Source of the DNA: a virus | Virus record (IMG/VR): IMGVR_UViG_3300017917_001749 | Span: 1 to 24,325 of that record | Reading direction: 5' to 3' (one strand) | DNA length: 24,325 nt | Notes under the pieces: model-generated | What the model was told of the DNA's origin: nothing | Database searches by the model: none | The model's input: the letters and a program-made list of their open reading frames with translations, nothing else | Program-made: the position numbers and the translations under genes | In this document: positions 7,998 through 16,126 of the stretch, piece by piece | Layout: every line of letters begins with the position of its first letter | How positions within the stretch are numbered: the first letter of the stretch is position 1

Positions 7998-8698
7998 TGA
8001 CTCAAAAACTATACAACGTAATCGATCGTATTCGTAACGAGCCATTGGAAAAGTTATCGGATCCTGCGTATTTGGAATTTAAATTATTGCCAGAGCTAGG
8101 TCTTAACGACCGTCATATGCATCAGTATCCTAGTCAATTGCATCCTTATTGTGGTGGCGGCATTGATAGCTGGCAATATCCCAATCAGTTCAGCAAATAC
8201 CTACATTATCTAAGTCAATGCGACATTGAAAGTTATGTTGAAATTGGTTGCCACAAAGGTGGAACATTTATTATCACAGTAGAGTATCTTAATCGATTCA
8301 AACCTCTCTCACGTTGTTTGGCCGTGGATAACTGGCCTAGAGATATTATCAAAGAATACAAGTTGATTCGACCTGAAATCGAATACCTAACTACAAGTAG
8401 TCAAAGTTCAGAATTTTATAATGCTTATCTAGCATATAATTGGGATTTAGTTTTAATTGATGGCGATCACAGTTACAAGGGTGCTCAAGAAGATTATAAC
8501 ATTGTTAAAGACCGTGCTAGATACATTGCATTTCACGACATTGCAAATAGTTTATGTCCAGGCACTCAACAAATATGGGCAGACATGAAAAAAATCTATT
8601 CAACTGACAAAATGCATCAATGGATTGATCAATATGATGAAGTATTGCTACGTATGCGTGGTTCAATCATGGGTATTGGATTAGTTCAACATCAATGA
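7997..8698 (+). CDS. Class I SAM-dependent methyltransferase (Methyltransf_24-like)
   Basis: A 233-residue protein with a Rossmann-type SAM site: YVEIGCHKGGTF (80-91) is motif I, CLAVDNWP (107-114) the acidic end of strand 2, and LVLIDGDHSYKGAQEDY (151-167) the strand-4 motif with the D-G-D-H-S-Y pattern common in Methyltransf_24 and sugar/cephalosporin-type methyltransferases. AFHDIAN follows on strand 5. It overlaps both neighbours (one base upstream; ATGA with glf downstream), so it belongs to the sugar-modifying group. A sugar O-methyltransferase acting in glycan synthesis is the likeliest role; the substrate is not shown. Confidence 0.72.
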   Translation: MTQKLYNVIDRIRNEPLEKLSDPAYLEFKLLPELGLNDRHMHQYPSQLHPYCGGGIDSWQYPNQFSKYLHYLSQCDIESYVEIGCHKGGTFIITVEYLNRFKPLSRCLAVDNWPRDIIKEYKLIRPEIEYLTTSSQSSEFYNAYLAYNWDLVLIDGDHSYKGAQEDYNIVKDRARYIAFHDIANSLCPGTQQIWADMKKIYSTDKMHQWIDQYDEVLLRMRGSIMGIGLVQHQ

Positions 8699-9801
8699 AG
8701 CCATATGATTATGTAATTGTTGGCGCTGGATTTTTTGGTGCTACCTTTGCTAGACTTGCCACCGATGCGGGGCAACGATGCATAATACTTGAATCAAGAA
8801 ATCACATTGCTGGAAACGCTTATACTGAGCGAGTTGATGACATCGATGTCCATGTATACGGGCCTCATATCTTTCATACCGATAATAAAAATATCTGGGA
8901 CTTTGTTAACAGATTCTCTGAATTTAACAATTATGTAAACAGTCCTAAAGTATTTGCACAAGGTAAAATGTGGTCGTTGCCATTCAATATGAATACATTT
9001 TATCAACTATGGAATGTTACTACGCCCAGCGAAGCCAAAGAGATTATCGAAAGTCAACAATTAAAACTTGATCGAGAACCGGCCAACTTAGAAGAACAAG
9101 CATTATGCTTGGTAGGAAAAGACATATATGAATTGTTTATTCGAGACTACACACAAAAGCAATGGCAAACTCATCCACGAGATTTACCAGCGGATATTAT
9201 CAAACGTATTCCACTGAGATTTGTCTACAATGACAACTATTTTAACGATCGTTATCAAGGCATTCCTGTAGAAGGTTATACTAAACTTTTTGAAAATATG
9301 TTAGAAGGTATTGAAATTCGTCTAAATACCAACTACTTAATGAATATCGAGCACTGGAATAATCAAGCAAACAAAATAGTATATACCGGGCGTATCGACG
9401 AATTTTTTGGCTACCAGTTAGGTGAGCTAGATTATAGGACTCAGGTGTTTAAACACACAGTCAAAGAAGATACAGACAACTATCAAGGTACTGCTGTAGT
9501 AAACTATCCCGAACTTGATTTTGAATACACTAGAGTTATTGAACACAAACATTTTAAAAAATCTACTAGTCCGCGAACTGTGGTCACAGAAGAAATTCCT
9601 GATACGTGGAGTCGAGATAGAATTCCTTACTATCCTATCAATAACGAAAAAAATAACGCTATCTACAAAAAATATCGTCAAGAAGCAGATTTGTTACCCA
9701 ATATTATATTTGGTGGCAGACTGGCAGAATATCGATACTATGACATGCATCAAGTTATAGGATCGGCTATGAAATCATTTAAACAAGAGACTCAACAATG
9801 A
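8695..9801 (+). CDS. glf: UDP-galactopyranose mutase
   Basis: A 368-residue flavoprotein that interconverts UDP-galactopyranose and UDP-galactofuranose using reduced FAD. The FAD-binding motif VIVGAGFFGATFARLA (7-22) is followed by LESRNHIAGNAYTE (30-43). YGPHIFHTDNKNIWDFVNRF (55-74) is the characteristic Glf segment, and PVEGYTKLFENML (about 190-202) and the C-terminal GRLAEYRYYDMHQVIGSA (about 340-357) are family signatures. Length matches bacterial enzymes (about 370-390). It is coupled to both neighbours by ATGA overlaps. With GalE it completes a short route from UDP-glucose to UDP-galactofuranose, to be used by the nearby transferases. Confidence 0.93.
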   Translation: MKPYDYVIVGAGFFGATFARLATDAGQRCIILESRNHIAGNAYTERVDDIDVHVYGPHIFHTDNKNIWDFVNRFSEFNNYVNSPKVFAQGKMWSLPFNMNTFYQLWNVTTPSEAKEIIESQQLKLDREPANLEEQALCLVGKDIYELFIRDYTQKQWQTHPRDLPADIIKRIPLRFVYNDNYFNDRYQGIPVEGYTKLFENMLEGIEIRLNTNYLMNIEHWNNQANKIVYTGRIDEFFGYQLGELDYRTQVFKHTVKEDTDNYQGTAVVNYPELDFEYTRVIEHKHFKKSTSPRTVVTEEIPDTWSRDRIPYYPINNEKNNAIYKKYRQEADLLPNIIFGGRLAEYRYYDMHQVIGSAMKSFKQETQQ

Positions 9802-10523
9802 AAAACTATCTAACCGGCGCAGTAAGGCCAGTAAGCACCACATGGGGTTATTGGAAAACTCAAGAAGAAGAAAACAAGGCAAAACTAGAAAGCAAAAAAT
9901 ACAACGATATGTATCAAATTAGTCGTGCTAGTGCTAGAAAGTTTTTGCAAGGTGAATGGGAAGAAATCAAATTTACAGCACCTGTGCTAGATGCTAGGCT
10001 ATATCAAATTGCTCAATGGTATGTAATCAAAGAGCTATGGCATCGTGAGCCGTGTAATGTGCTATGCATGGGCGCTGATACCTTGTTTATCAAACCTACA
10101 GAAATCTTTGGACGTTATAAAGAAATGCGTATGTTTAACTACACCGATCCACGCACACACGAAGAGTTTCCTCATTACTTTAACGACGATATTCGTTACT
10201 ACCCGGCTGACATGGATCCCGCTGTATGGGCAATTGGAGAACGTAAAATGGGCGAATGGTTCACTCACAAAGAAGGCAACTGGGGTTGGGGACAACTAAT
10301 TCACAATTATCAACTTTGGAGTCAAGGATTAACAGTTGAACAACTACTAGATCCTACTATGGCCTATCAAGCATTCGTACTTAACCAACAATACTGTGAT
10401 CAATGGAATGGTATTACAATCGGTCAAGCCAACATTTTACACTTTCATGGTAGTAGGGATTCAGACACTAGAGTTGAAGTAATGACTCAATTGGCTGAGC
10501 AATTAAGCATAACTGTTGACTAA
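9798..10523 (+). CDS. Putative GT-A-like glycosyltransferase, family uncertain
   Basis: A 241-residue protein I cannot place firmly. CNVLCMGADTLFIKPTEIFG (86-105) resembles the D-x-D strand of GT8-like and related transferases (hydrophobic strand, acidic residue D94, then L-F-I-K-P). ILHFHGSRDSD near the C-terminus resembles the closing I-x-H-F-x-G motif of such enzymes. The middle holds many tryptophans and tyrosines. It starts inside the glf stop (ATGA) and ends the sugar block; a promoter for the next gene overlaps its stop codon. A transferase using UDP-galactofuranose made by Glf would fit but is inference. Confidence 0.5.
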   Translation: MKNYLTGAVRPVSTTWGYWKTQEEENKAKLESKKYNDMYQISRASARKFLQGEWEEIKFTAPVLDARLYQIAQWYVIKELWHREPCNVLCMGADTLFIKPTEIFGRYKEMRMFNYTDPRTHEEFPHYFNDDIRYYPADMDPAVWAIGERKMGEWFTHKEGNWGWGQLIHNYQLWSQGLTVEQLLDPTMAYQAFVLNQQYCDQWNGITIGQANILHFHGSRDSDTRVEVMTQLAEQLSITVD

Positions 10524-10545
10524 CGACCTAAATAAGTGTTATAAT
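10516..10545 (+). promoter_or_regulatory. Sigma-70 promoter giving a leaderless transcript
   Basis: TTGACT at 10516-10521, an 18-base spacer and a perfect TATAAT at 10540-10545. The ATG of the next gene is at 10551, where transcription should begin, and no Shine-Dalgarno exists between. The spacer includes CTAAATA (10528-10534), a possible late motif. Confidence 0.7.
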
Positions 10546-10550
10546 ATTGT

Positions 10551-11069
10551 ATGAAAAAACTATTTTTAACTTGGCAAGATGTTGAACATCAAGTTCAAGA
10601 AATTTTACGGCAATTACAACAGGATAGTTGGCGCCCTGATTACATAGTAGGACTTACCCGTGGAGGACTAGTACCAGCTAACTTGATTAGTCAATACTTA
10701 GAATGCCCAATGGAAACTTTAAAAGTAAGTTTACGCGATACTAATCAAGCACCAGAATCAAATCTTTGGATGGCCGAAGATGCGTTTGGTAGCAACGAGA
10801 ACAGCGGCAAAAATATTCTCATTGTAGATGATATCAATGACACCGGTGCTACATTAAATTATATCAAACAAGATTGGCAATCGAGTTGTTTACCCAACGA
10901 CGAAAGATGGATTAATGACGTTTGGAACAATAATGTTCGGGTAGCAGTGTTATATGATAATGAATCAAGCAAATCAGAATTGACAGTTGATTATTCAGCT
11001 GTTACAATAAACAAAGCAGAAGAAGATTGTTGGGTAGTATTTCCTTGGGAAGATTGGTGGACTAGATAA
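10551..11069 (+). CDS. Type I phosphoribosyltransferase
   Basis: A 172-residue PRTase-fold protein; such enzymes join a base to PRPP. The PRPP loop is clear: NILIVDDINDTGATL (88-102), with the paired aspartates and D-T-G-A-T. YIVGLTRGGLVPANLISQYL (31-50) is the usual first strand and hood-side helix of hypoxanthine/xanthine-guanine PRTases. The base-binding hood is not diagnostic, so the base (hypoxanthine, guanine, xanthine or a 7-deaza analogue) is unknown. A promoter places the transcript start at or next to the ATG, so translation is probably leaderless. The stop overlaps the queE ATG by one base, tying it to deazaguanine and NAD genes downstream. Confidence 0.8.
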   Translation: MKKLFLTWQDVEHQVQEILRQLQQDSWRPDYIVGLTRGGLVPANLISQYLECPMETLKVSLRDTNQAPESNLWMAEDAFGSNENSGKNILIVDDINDTGATLNYIKQDWQSSCLPNDERWINDVWNNNVRVAVLYDNESSKSELTVDYSAVTINKAEEDCWVVFPWEDWWTR

Positions 11070-11938
11070 TGGCAAAAATTAAAGTATCAGAAGTATTTTA
11101 CAGTTTACAAGGCGAAGGTCGCTTTGTGGGCGTTCCTAGTGTATTCTTGCGCACCTACGGTTGTAACTTTACCTGCGCAGGGTTTGGTTGCAAGCCTGGT
11201 GAAAAATCTACAGGTGCAGATGAAGTTGCCAAGACTGTGGAGTTGTACAAAACATTCAACGACTTGCCTTTGGTAGAAACAGGATGTGACAGTTATGCAT
11301 CATGGCACCCGGCCTACAAGCATCTAAGTCCTACACAGACCACAGAAGAACTGGTAGAGCGTATGTTGGCACTCACACCCAACAACATGTGGATGCAAAA
11401 CAATGGCAATGATGTACACTTGGTTATCACTGGTGGCGAGCCACTGTTGGGCTGGCAACGTGCTTATGCAGAGTTGTTGAGTCATCCAAGAATGGCAGAC
11501 TTGCGTAACATTACATTTGAGACCAATGGTACTCAAGAATTGCACGCAGACTTCAAGAAATATCTAAATGAATGGTTCATGCAAGATCCAGAGCATCGTC
11601 AGATTACATTTTCTGTCAGTGCCAAACTAAGTGCATCAGGTGAGCTATGGGAAGATGCTATCAAGCCAGCGGTGGTCATGGACTATCAGCATAATGGACA
11701 TACTACATATCTCAAATTTGTGGTAGAAACTGACGAACATATTCAGGATGCTATCCGCGCCACAGATGAATATCGCCGTGCTGGATTCACAGGTGTAATT
11801 TATCTTATGCCACAAGGTGGTGTAGTTACTCCATATGAAGCTAACAAAGTTCGTATCGCTGACATATGTGCTGAACGTGGGTGGTATTACAGTCCACGTT
11901 TGCATGTAGACTTGTGGGGCAACGGTTGGGGCAAATAA
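11069..11938 (+). CDS. queE: 7-carboxy-7-deazaguanine synthase (radical SAM)
   Basis: A 289-residue QueE-type radical SAM enzyme, which turns 6-carboxy-tetrahydropterin into 7-carboxy-7-deazaguanine. The N-terminus VSEVFYSLQGEGRFVGVPSV (6-25) is typical, as is HLVITGGEPLLGW (117-129). The cluster motif is odd: C32-x3-C36 is followed by an extra segment of about 36 residues before G-C73-D-S-Y-A-S-W, which matches the usual W-C-D-T-x-Y that directly follows in other QueE. C41 (GFGCKPG) is an alternative third ligand. Length is above the usual 210-250. It overlaps the PRTase and nadE genes by one base each. The product is the precursor of preQ0. Confidence 0.88.
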   Translation: MAKIKVSEVFYSLQGEGRFVGVPSVFLRTYGCNFTCAGFGCKPGEKSTGADEVAKTVELYKTFNDLPLVETGCDSYASWHPAYKHLSPTQTTEELVERMLALTPNNMWMQNNGNDVHLVITGGEPLLGWQRAYAELLSHPRMADLRNITFETNGTQELHADFKKYLNEWFMQDPEHRQITFSVSAKLSASGELWEDAIKPAVVMDYQHNGHTTYLKFVVETDEHIQDAIRATDEYRRAGFTGVIYLMPQGGVVTPYEANKVRIADICAERGWYYSPRLHVDLWGNGWGK

Positions 11939-12720
11939 TGACAACATTTACAACAGAGGATAGAGAATCAGCATCGTTATCAAATCGCATTACTGCCTGG
12001 ATCAAACACTATGCAGAATCAGCCGGCATTAAAAGTCTAGTAGTTGGTGTGTCAGGAGGTATTGACTCAGCTGTGGTAAGTACATTATGTGCTAGAACAG
12101 GCATACACACAATTGCAGTAGCATTACCTATTCGTCAACGCGAAGAACTACATAATCTAAGTTTAGATCATTGCTTTTGGTTAGGCGATCGATTCTCTAA
12201 TGTACGCACAGAAATTGTAAACTTAACATCAACCTTTGATCGCTTTGAAGAAATCATGGGCAACTACTCCAGTGAACTTGCGTTTGCTAACAGTCGCTCA
12301 AGATTGCGTATGATGGCTCTATACCAAATTGCTCAAAGTTGCAACGGTATTGTTGTAGGCACAGGCAATCGTGTTGAAGACTTTGGTGTAGGATTTTTCA
12401 CCAAATACGGCGACGGTGGGGTAGATATCAGTCCTATTGCTGATTTAATGAAAACGGAAGTATGGCAACTGGGTCGTGAGCTAGGTGTTAGTCAAGCAAT
12501 TATTGATGCGGCACCTACAGACGGATTATGGGAAGATGGTCGTGTTGACCAAGATCAGTTAGGTGGATTGACTTATGCCGAGCTGGAAACAGCAATGTCG
12601 CACGATGAGAATGATACTGTACCCAAGAATGATGCCGAAGCTATGGCATTGTATCAATATCGCAAGATTCGTGCCAGAAACTTACACAAGATGCAACCTA
12701 TTCCTGTGTTTAAAAAATAA
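11938..12720 (+). CDS. nadE: NH3-dependent NAD+ synthetase
   Basis: A 260-residue NadE that amidates nicotinate adenine dinucleotide to NAD+ using ATP and ammonia. The ATP pyrophosphatase loop VGVSGGIDSAVV (36-47) is perfect, and GTGNRVEDFGVGFFTKYGDG followed by GVDISPIADLMKTEVWQLGR is the NadE signature. No glutaminase domain is attached. I chose the ATG at 11938, which overlaps the queE stop (TAATG); an in-frame GTG at 11881 lies deep in queE. Phage NadE could sustain NAD during infection or counter NAD-depleting defences (inference). It could also simply support high metabolic demand. The next gene again starts at a TAATG overlap. Confidence 0.93.
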   Translation: MTTFTTEDRESASLSNRITAWIKHYAESAGIKSLVVGVSGGIDSAVVSTLCARTGIHTIAVALPIRQREELHNLSLDHCFWLGDRFSNVRTEIVNLTSTFDRFEEIMGNYSSELAFANSRSRLRMMALYQIAQSCNGIVVGTGNRVEDFGVGFFTKYGDGGVDISPIADLMKTEVWQLGRELGVSQAIIDAAPTDGLWEDGRVDQDQLGGLTYAELETAMSHDENDTVPKNDAEAMALYQYRKIRARNLHKMQPIPVFKK

Positions 12721-12953
12721 TGCCAATACCGTTTATGTCCGTAAATTACGATGCATTTAATGATCGAGCAAAGTTTGAATACCGCTATTGTTTGTTGCCA
12801 CGACGTTGTTATGTATCAAGACAGTGGCTATGGTTAGAAACTGCTATGCGCGGTCGTGCTGTATGGACTGGCCCAGGAGAACCCGTAGTTGAAGATCGCT
12901 GGTACAATCAACACGAAGCCGTGATCATGATGATTAAGAAAGTGAGTGAATAA
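12720..12953 (+). CDS. Small conserved-looking protein, function unknown
   Basis: A 77-residue protein rich in arginine and tryptophan (RAKFEYRYCLLPRRCYVSRQ, then WLWLETAMRGRAVWTGPGEP). No signal peptide, membrane segment or known motif is visible. It is held between nadE and the next gene by one-base overlaps on both sides (TAATG), which strongly supports it as a real translated gene. It is probably a small cytoplasmic protein. Confidence 0.7.
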   Translation: MPIPFMSVNYDAFNDRAKFEYRYCLLPRRCYVSRQWLWLETAMRGRAVWTGPGEPVVEDRWYNQHEAVIMMIKKVSE

Positions 12954-13342
12954 TGGGATTATTTGACGTATTTAAAAAGAAAAAACCTGTCAAGGTTGAA
13001 GCACCAAAGGAGCCTCGTGCTCCTAAGAAAACTGAAAAAGAGATTGCCACGGAAAAAGGTGAGCCCTGGGTTGGTATTCTCAGCATGGACATTGATCCAG
13101 AAAACATGCATCAGGGTGCGTTTGAATTAGATTGGAATGACAAATTTGTTGCTAACCTTGTGCGTGCTGGATATCAAGGCAAGCCCGACGACACCGATGC
13201 TGAAATTGTAGATCGTTGGTTTCAAAACATTTGCCGTCACGTGGTTATGGAAACTTGGGAACAAGAGCAGGCCATGAATCCTGATGCTAATCGAGTGGTG
13301 CAGACTCGTAACATTGGCGGTGGACGCACAGAGGTATCGTGA
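12953..13342 (+). CDS. Small acidic protein with a basic N-terminus, function unknown
   Basis: A 129-residue protein. It opens with MGLFDVFKKKKP, then a lysine/proline-rich linker to about residue 35, and a folded-looking acidic part (GILSMDIDPENMHQGAFELD, then WNDKFVANLVRAGY). No family is recognised. The first 12 residues resemble an amphipathic, membrane- or partner-binding segment. It starts inside the previous stop (TAATG) and its stop is embedded in the GTG start of the next gene, so it sits in a coupled operon. Confidence 0.7.
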   Translation: MGLFDVFKKKKPVKVEAPKEPRAPKKTEKEIATEKGEPWVGILSMDIDPENMHQGAFELDWNDKFVANLVRAGYQGKPDDTDAEIVDRWFQNICRHVVMETWEQEQAMNPDANRVVQTRNIGGGRTEVS

Positions 13343-14040
13343 TATTATACGTAAACGGCGATAGTCACACTGCCGCTGCTGAAGCGGTAAACAACCATGC
13401 ATTTGCTATGGATGATGGCGAACTATTTTACATGGGCCGTGCTCCTCATCCGGCTAATCTTGCTGTGAGCTGGGGTCGACTGTTAGCTGACACATTGCGA
13501 GCCGGATTTCATTGCGGTGCCGAAAGTGCTAGCTCTAACACCAGAATTATAAGAACCACTCGTGACTGGTTAAAGACTCAAGGCTATGATCATGATTTGC
13601 TGATTATTATACAGTGGTCAACTTGGGAACGTGAAGAGTGGTTACACGATGGCGTATATTATCAAGTTAACGGATCTGGTATTGATCAAGTGCCAACAGA
13701 ATTACAGACTCGTTATCGAGAATTTGTGGCCAACATTGATTGGAAAACAAAAACTACACAAGCTCACGAAGAAATTTGGAGATTTCATCAAGAACTAGAA
13801 GATCAGGGTATTCAACATATATTCTTCAATGGTAACAACGATTTTGGACCATTAAAAGAAAAATACAACTGGGGCACCAGTTATATTGGACCATACGATC
13901 CAAAAATGACATACAACTATCTAATTCAAAATCAAGGTATTCAAACGGTTGCACCCAATTCATGGCATTTTGGTAAGGACGGCCATAGCTATTTTCACCG
14001 TTTTATGCTACAATATATTATCAACAACAAACTAATTTAA
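13339..14040 (+). CDS. SGNH/GDSL hydrolase-like protein
   Basis: A 233-residue protein beginning with GTG, which overlaps the previous stop by four bases (GTGA). MILYVNGDSHTAA puts G7-D8-S9-H10 where SGNH hydrolases have G-D-S, and the C-terminal SWHFGKDGHSYFHRFML (208-224) supplies D214 and H216 or H220 as the D-x-x-H block. Block II could be the glycine in GFHCGAESASSNTRI and block III the N-G-N of FFNGNNDFG (162-170). The strand order therefore fits an esterase or deacetylase fold. The substrate is unknown; glycan deacylation is one possibility given the sugar genes nearby. Confidence 0.6.
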   Translation: MILYVNGDSHTAAAEAVNNHAFAMDDGELFYMGRAPHPANLAVSWGRLLADTLRAGFHCGAESASSNTRIIRTTRDWLKTQGYDHDLLIIIQWSTWEREEWLHDGVYYQVNGSGIDQVPTELQTRYREFVANIDWKTKTTQAHEEIWRFHQELEDQGIQHIFFNGNNDFGPLKEKYNWGTSYIGPYDPKMTYNYLIQNQGIQTVAPNSWHFGKDGHSYFHRFMLQYIINNKLI

Positions 14041-14048
14041 GGCTTTAT

Positions 14049-15059
14049 ATGCGTTATGTGCTGATTGATACAGCAAACATGTTTTTCCGTGCTCGTCATG
14101 GTGCTTTCCGCGCCAGCGACACTTGGGAAAAGATTGGGTTTGCCCTACATGTTACACTAATGAGTGCTAACAAAGTAGCCACACGTTTTAAAGCAGATCA
14201 TGTGGTATTTGCGCTGGAAGGACGTAGTTGGCGCAAAGATTTTTATGAACCCTACAAAAAGAACCGTGCTGTAGCTCGTGCTGCATTAACCGAAGCAGAA
14301 CAAGAAGAAGATAAAATGTTCTGGGAAACCTATGATGCATTGACTAAATACTTGGCTGAGAGAACCAATTGCTCAGTAATTCGATGCGAAACAGCAGAAG
14401 GCGACGATATTATCGCTCGTTGGATTGCACTACATCCCCAAGACGAACATATTATTATTTCAAGCGACACTGATTTTGTACAGTTAATTGCTCCTAATGT
14501 TACTCAATACAATGGTATTAGCGACGAACATATTACACTAGAAGGTTATTTTGACGCCAAAGGAAAGCAAGTAATTGACAAAAAGAAACAAGAGCCAAAA
14601 ACTATTCCAGATCCTAAATGGTTATTGTTTGAAAAATGTATGCGTGGCGATACTAGCGACAATGTGTTTAGTGCTTTTCCAGGTGTAAGAACCAAAGGTA
14701 CCAAAAACAAAGTTGGTTTACAAGAAGCATTTGAAGACAAAGACAAGCAAGGATACAATTGGAACAATATGATGTTGCAACGTTGGACAGATCACAACGG
14801 GGTTGAACATCGTGTGTTAGATGATTACAATCGAAACGTGTCGCTGATTGATTTAACAGCACAGCCACAAGAAGTTAAGGATCGTGTCGATGCTTGCATT
14901 CGTGAACAAATGTCACACAAAGACGTAGGACAAGTAGGTGTAAGATTTATGCAGTTTTGCGGCAAATATGATTTAATCAAGTGTAGCGAAAGTGCAGACT
15001 CGTTTGGTCGATGGTTAAACGAGACATACAAGGGAGTACTAAATGACAATCATAGCTAA
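14049..15059 (+). CDS. 5'-3' exonuclease / flap endonuclease (T4 RNase H-like)
   Basis: A 336-residue FEN-family nuclease. In T4 the homologue (RNase H) removes RNA primers from lagging-strand fragments. Acidic metal-binding blocks are visible in order: D7 in YVLIDTANMFF, the arginine/lysine arch region (GRSWRKDFYEPYKKNRA, about 57-73), E-G-D-D in CETAEGDDIIARW, and S-S-D-T-D-F in HIIISSDTDFVQLI. Then MRGDTSDNVFSAFPGVRTKG begins the helix-three-turn-helix DNA-binding part. It begins 8 bases after the preceding stop and overlaps the next gene by 17 bases. This is the clearest replication gene in the window and supports T4-like ancestry. Confidence 0.88.
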   Translation: MRYVLIDTANMFFRARHGAFRASDTWEKIGFALHVTLMSANKVATRFKADHVVFALEGRSWRKDFYEPYKKNRAVARAALTEAEQEEDKMFWETYDALTKYLAERTNCSVIRCETAEGDDIIARWIALHPQDEHIIISSDTDFVQLIAPNVTQYNGISDEHITLEGYFDAKGKQVIDKKKQEPKTIPDPKWLLFEKCMRGDTSDNVFSAFPGVRTKGTKNKVGLQEAFEDKDKQGYNWNNMMLQRWTDHNGVEHRVLDDYNRNVSLIDLTAQPQEVKDRVDACIREQMSHKDVGQVGVRFMQFCGKYDLIKCSESADSFGRWLNETYKGVLNDNHS

Positions 15060-15495
15060 ACCTGTAATTGACAAACAATTTTGGATCTTGAAACAAGACG
15101 ACAAAAAAGTTGGCAACGTTGAAGCATGCCCGGGCGGTTATCAAGTTACGATAAACAACAGTGTAGAACAATATAAAACTATTCGAATGGTTCAACAAAG
15201 AACCAACATACATTTCGAAACAGGAATCAAGCCTACTAAGCCAGACGCACACATGGTCCATGGTTACCCGGCTAGTGGACGAGTATGCAATCCTGTATGG
15301 GATGTACCACATCAACTACCATTGTACACAAAAACTAAAAAATCTAAATCTTGGTTTGCCGCCGGCTGGTATACAATCAAGCGAGGTCGTAAATGGCGAG
15401 TGATTCAGGATCCAAAACTAATTGCTCTAGAACGTTATGCGTTCCGTGGCCCATTTTATTCTAAAGAATCAGCGGAGAATCATTTAAATGCCTAA
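15043..15495 (+). CDS. Unrecognised basic protein
   Basis: A 150-residue lysine-rich protein starting inside the end of the exonuclease gene; GGGAG at 15030-15034 is a good Shine-Dalgarno. Two beta-rich stretches show a repeated W-x-x-K/R pattern (FWILKQDDKKVGNVEACPGG and GWYTIKRGRKWRVIQDPK), as if it had two related small domains. No catalytic motif is apparent. It overlaps the MazG-like gene by eight bases, so it is in the same operon. Confidence 0.65.
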   Translation: MTIIAKPVIDKQFWILKQDDKKVGNVEACPGGYQVTINNSVEQYKTIRMVQQRTNIHFETGIKPTKPDAHMVHGYPASGRVCNPVWDVPHQLPLYTKTKKSKSWFAAGWYTIKRGRKWRVIQDPKLIALERYAFRGPFYSKESAENHLNA

Positions 15496-15877
15496 CCTAA
15501 CACCAACAGGAAATCCTTTCCTGGATCAATACAATTTTATGAACGCTTGTGATCAAACCACAGGTGTATTAAACAAAGACCAATATCAACTGTATTGTAA
15601 TTTAATTAAAGAGGAATTTGATGAGCTATGTGAAAGCGATAATATTGTCGATGATCTTGACGCACTCATTGATATTCTTGTTGTCACTATTGGTGCTATA
15701 CATAGTCTAGGAGCCAATGGCGAAGGTGCTTGGAACGAAGTTATGCGAACTAACTTTGCCAAAATTGACCCAGCAACAGGTAAGGTACGTAAGCGTGAAG
15801 ATGGCAAAGTTCTTAAACCAGAAGGTTGGACTCCGCCTAATCTAGAACCATTCACTCGTGGACCAAACGACCAATGA
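15488..15877 (+). CDS. MazG-like nucleoside triphosphate pyrophosphohydrolase
   Basis: A 129-residue all-alpha NTP pyrophosphohydrolase, which would hydrolyse (d)NTPs to monophosphates. The metal-binding pattern E-E-x-x-E is E42-E43-x2-E46 (LIKEEFDELCES), and the second acidic helix is VDDLDALIDILVVTIGA (54-70) with D55/D56/D58 and D62. The tail (REDGKVLKPEGWTPPNLEPF) is shared with many phage members. The family is used in phages to tune nucleotide pools or ppGpp, although the target here is not shown. It overlaps the next gene by four bases (ATGA). Confidence 0.82.
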   Translation: MPNLTPTGNPFLDQYNFMNACDQTTGVLNKDQYQLYCNLIKEEFDELCESDNIVDDLDALIDILVVTIGAIHSLGANGEGAWNEVMRTNFAKIDPATGKVRKREDGKVLKPEGWTPPNLEPFTRGPNDQ

Positions 15878-16083
15878 GCATACACTTACAAAAATTTGTA
15901 GATCGTGTTCAAGGTAACGAAAGTCGCGGGCTTAAAGACTTTACTATGAGCATGACAGATGCTAAAGCTCTACATGCCGATCTAACTAGACTACTAATCG
16001 AACTTCAAGCATTACGTGAACAAGTAGCCACTCAACCTAAAGAAGAAGTTATTACTGTAGAAGTGGGCGGTGGATCATTCTAA
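15874..16083 (+). CDS. Small coiled-coil-like protein, function unknown
   Basis: A 69-residue protein whose start overlaps the MazG-like stop (ATGA). The middle has a leucine-rich heptad-like helix (LHADLTRLLIELQALREQVA), predicting a short coiled coil, and the tail ends in EVGGGSF. No known family is recognised. The ATGA coupling is the main support that it is translated. It is the last gene before a 43-base intergenic gap holding an inverted repeat and a late-type promoter. Confidence 0.6.
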   Translation: MSIHLQKFVDRVQGNESRGLKDFTMSMTDAKALHADLTRLLIELQALREQVATQPKEEVITVEVGGGSF

Positions 16084-16088
16084 AAGTA

Positions 16089-16117
16089 CCTATATTTTGG
16101 CATAAATAAAATATAGG
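16089..16117 (+). promoter_or_regulatory. Late-type promoter octamer inside a 10-bp perfect inverted repeat
   Basis: CCTATATTTT (16089-16098) and AAAATATAGG (16108-16117) are perfect inverted copies with a 9-base centre that carries CATAAATA (16101-16108), the T4-type late promoter sequence. The right arm merges with the AGGAG Shine-Dalgarno (16115-16119) of the gene at 16127. Transcription from the octamer would start near 16115, so the left arm would act on DNA, not RNA. Confidence 0.55.
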
Positions 16118-16126
16118 AGTATTACG

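Noticed and set aside
11881-11937. Upstream GTG start for nadE
   Set aside because: It would overlap 57 bases of queE; the ATG at 11938 forms the TAATG junction used throughout this operon.
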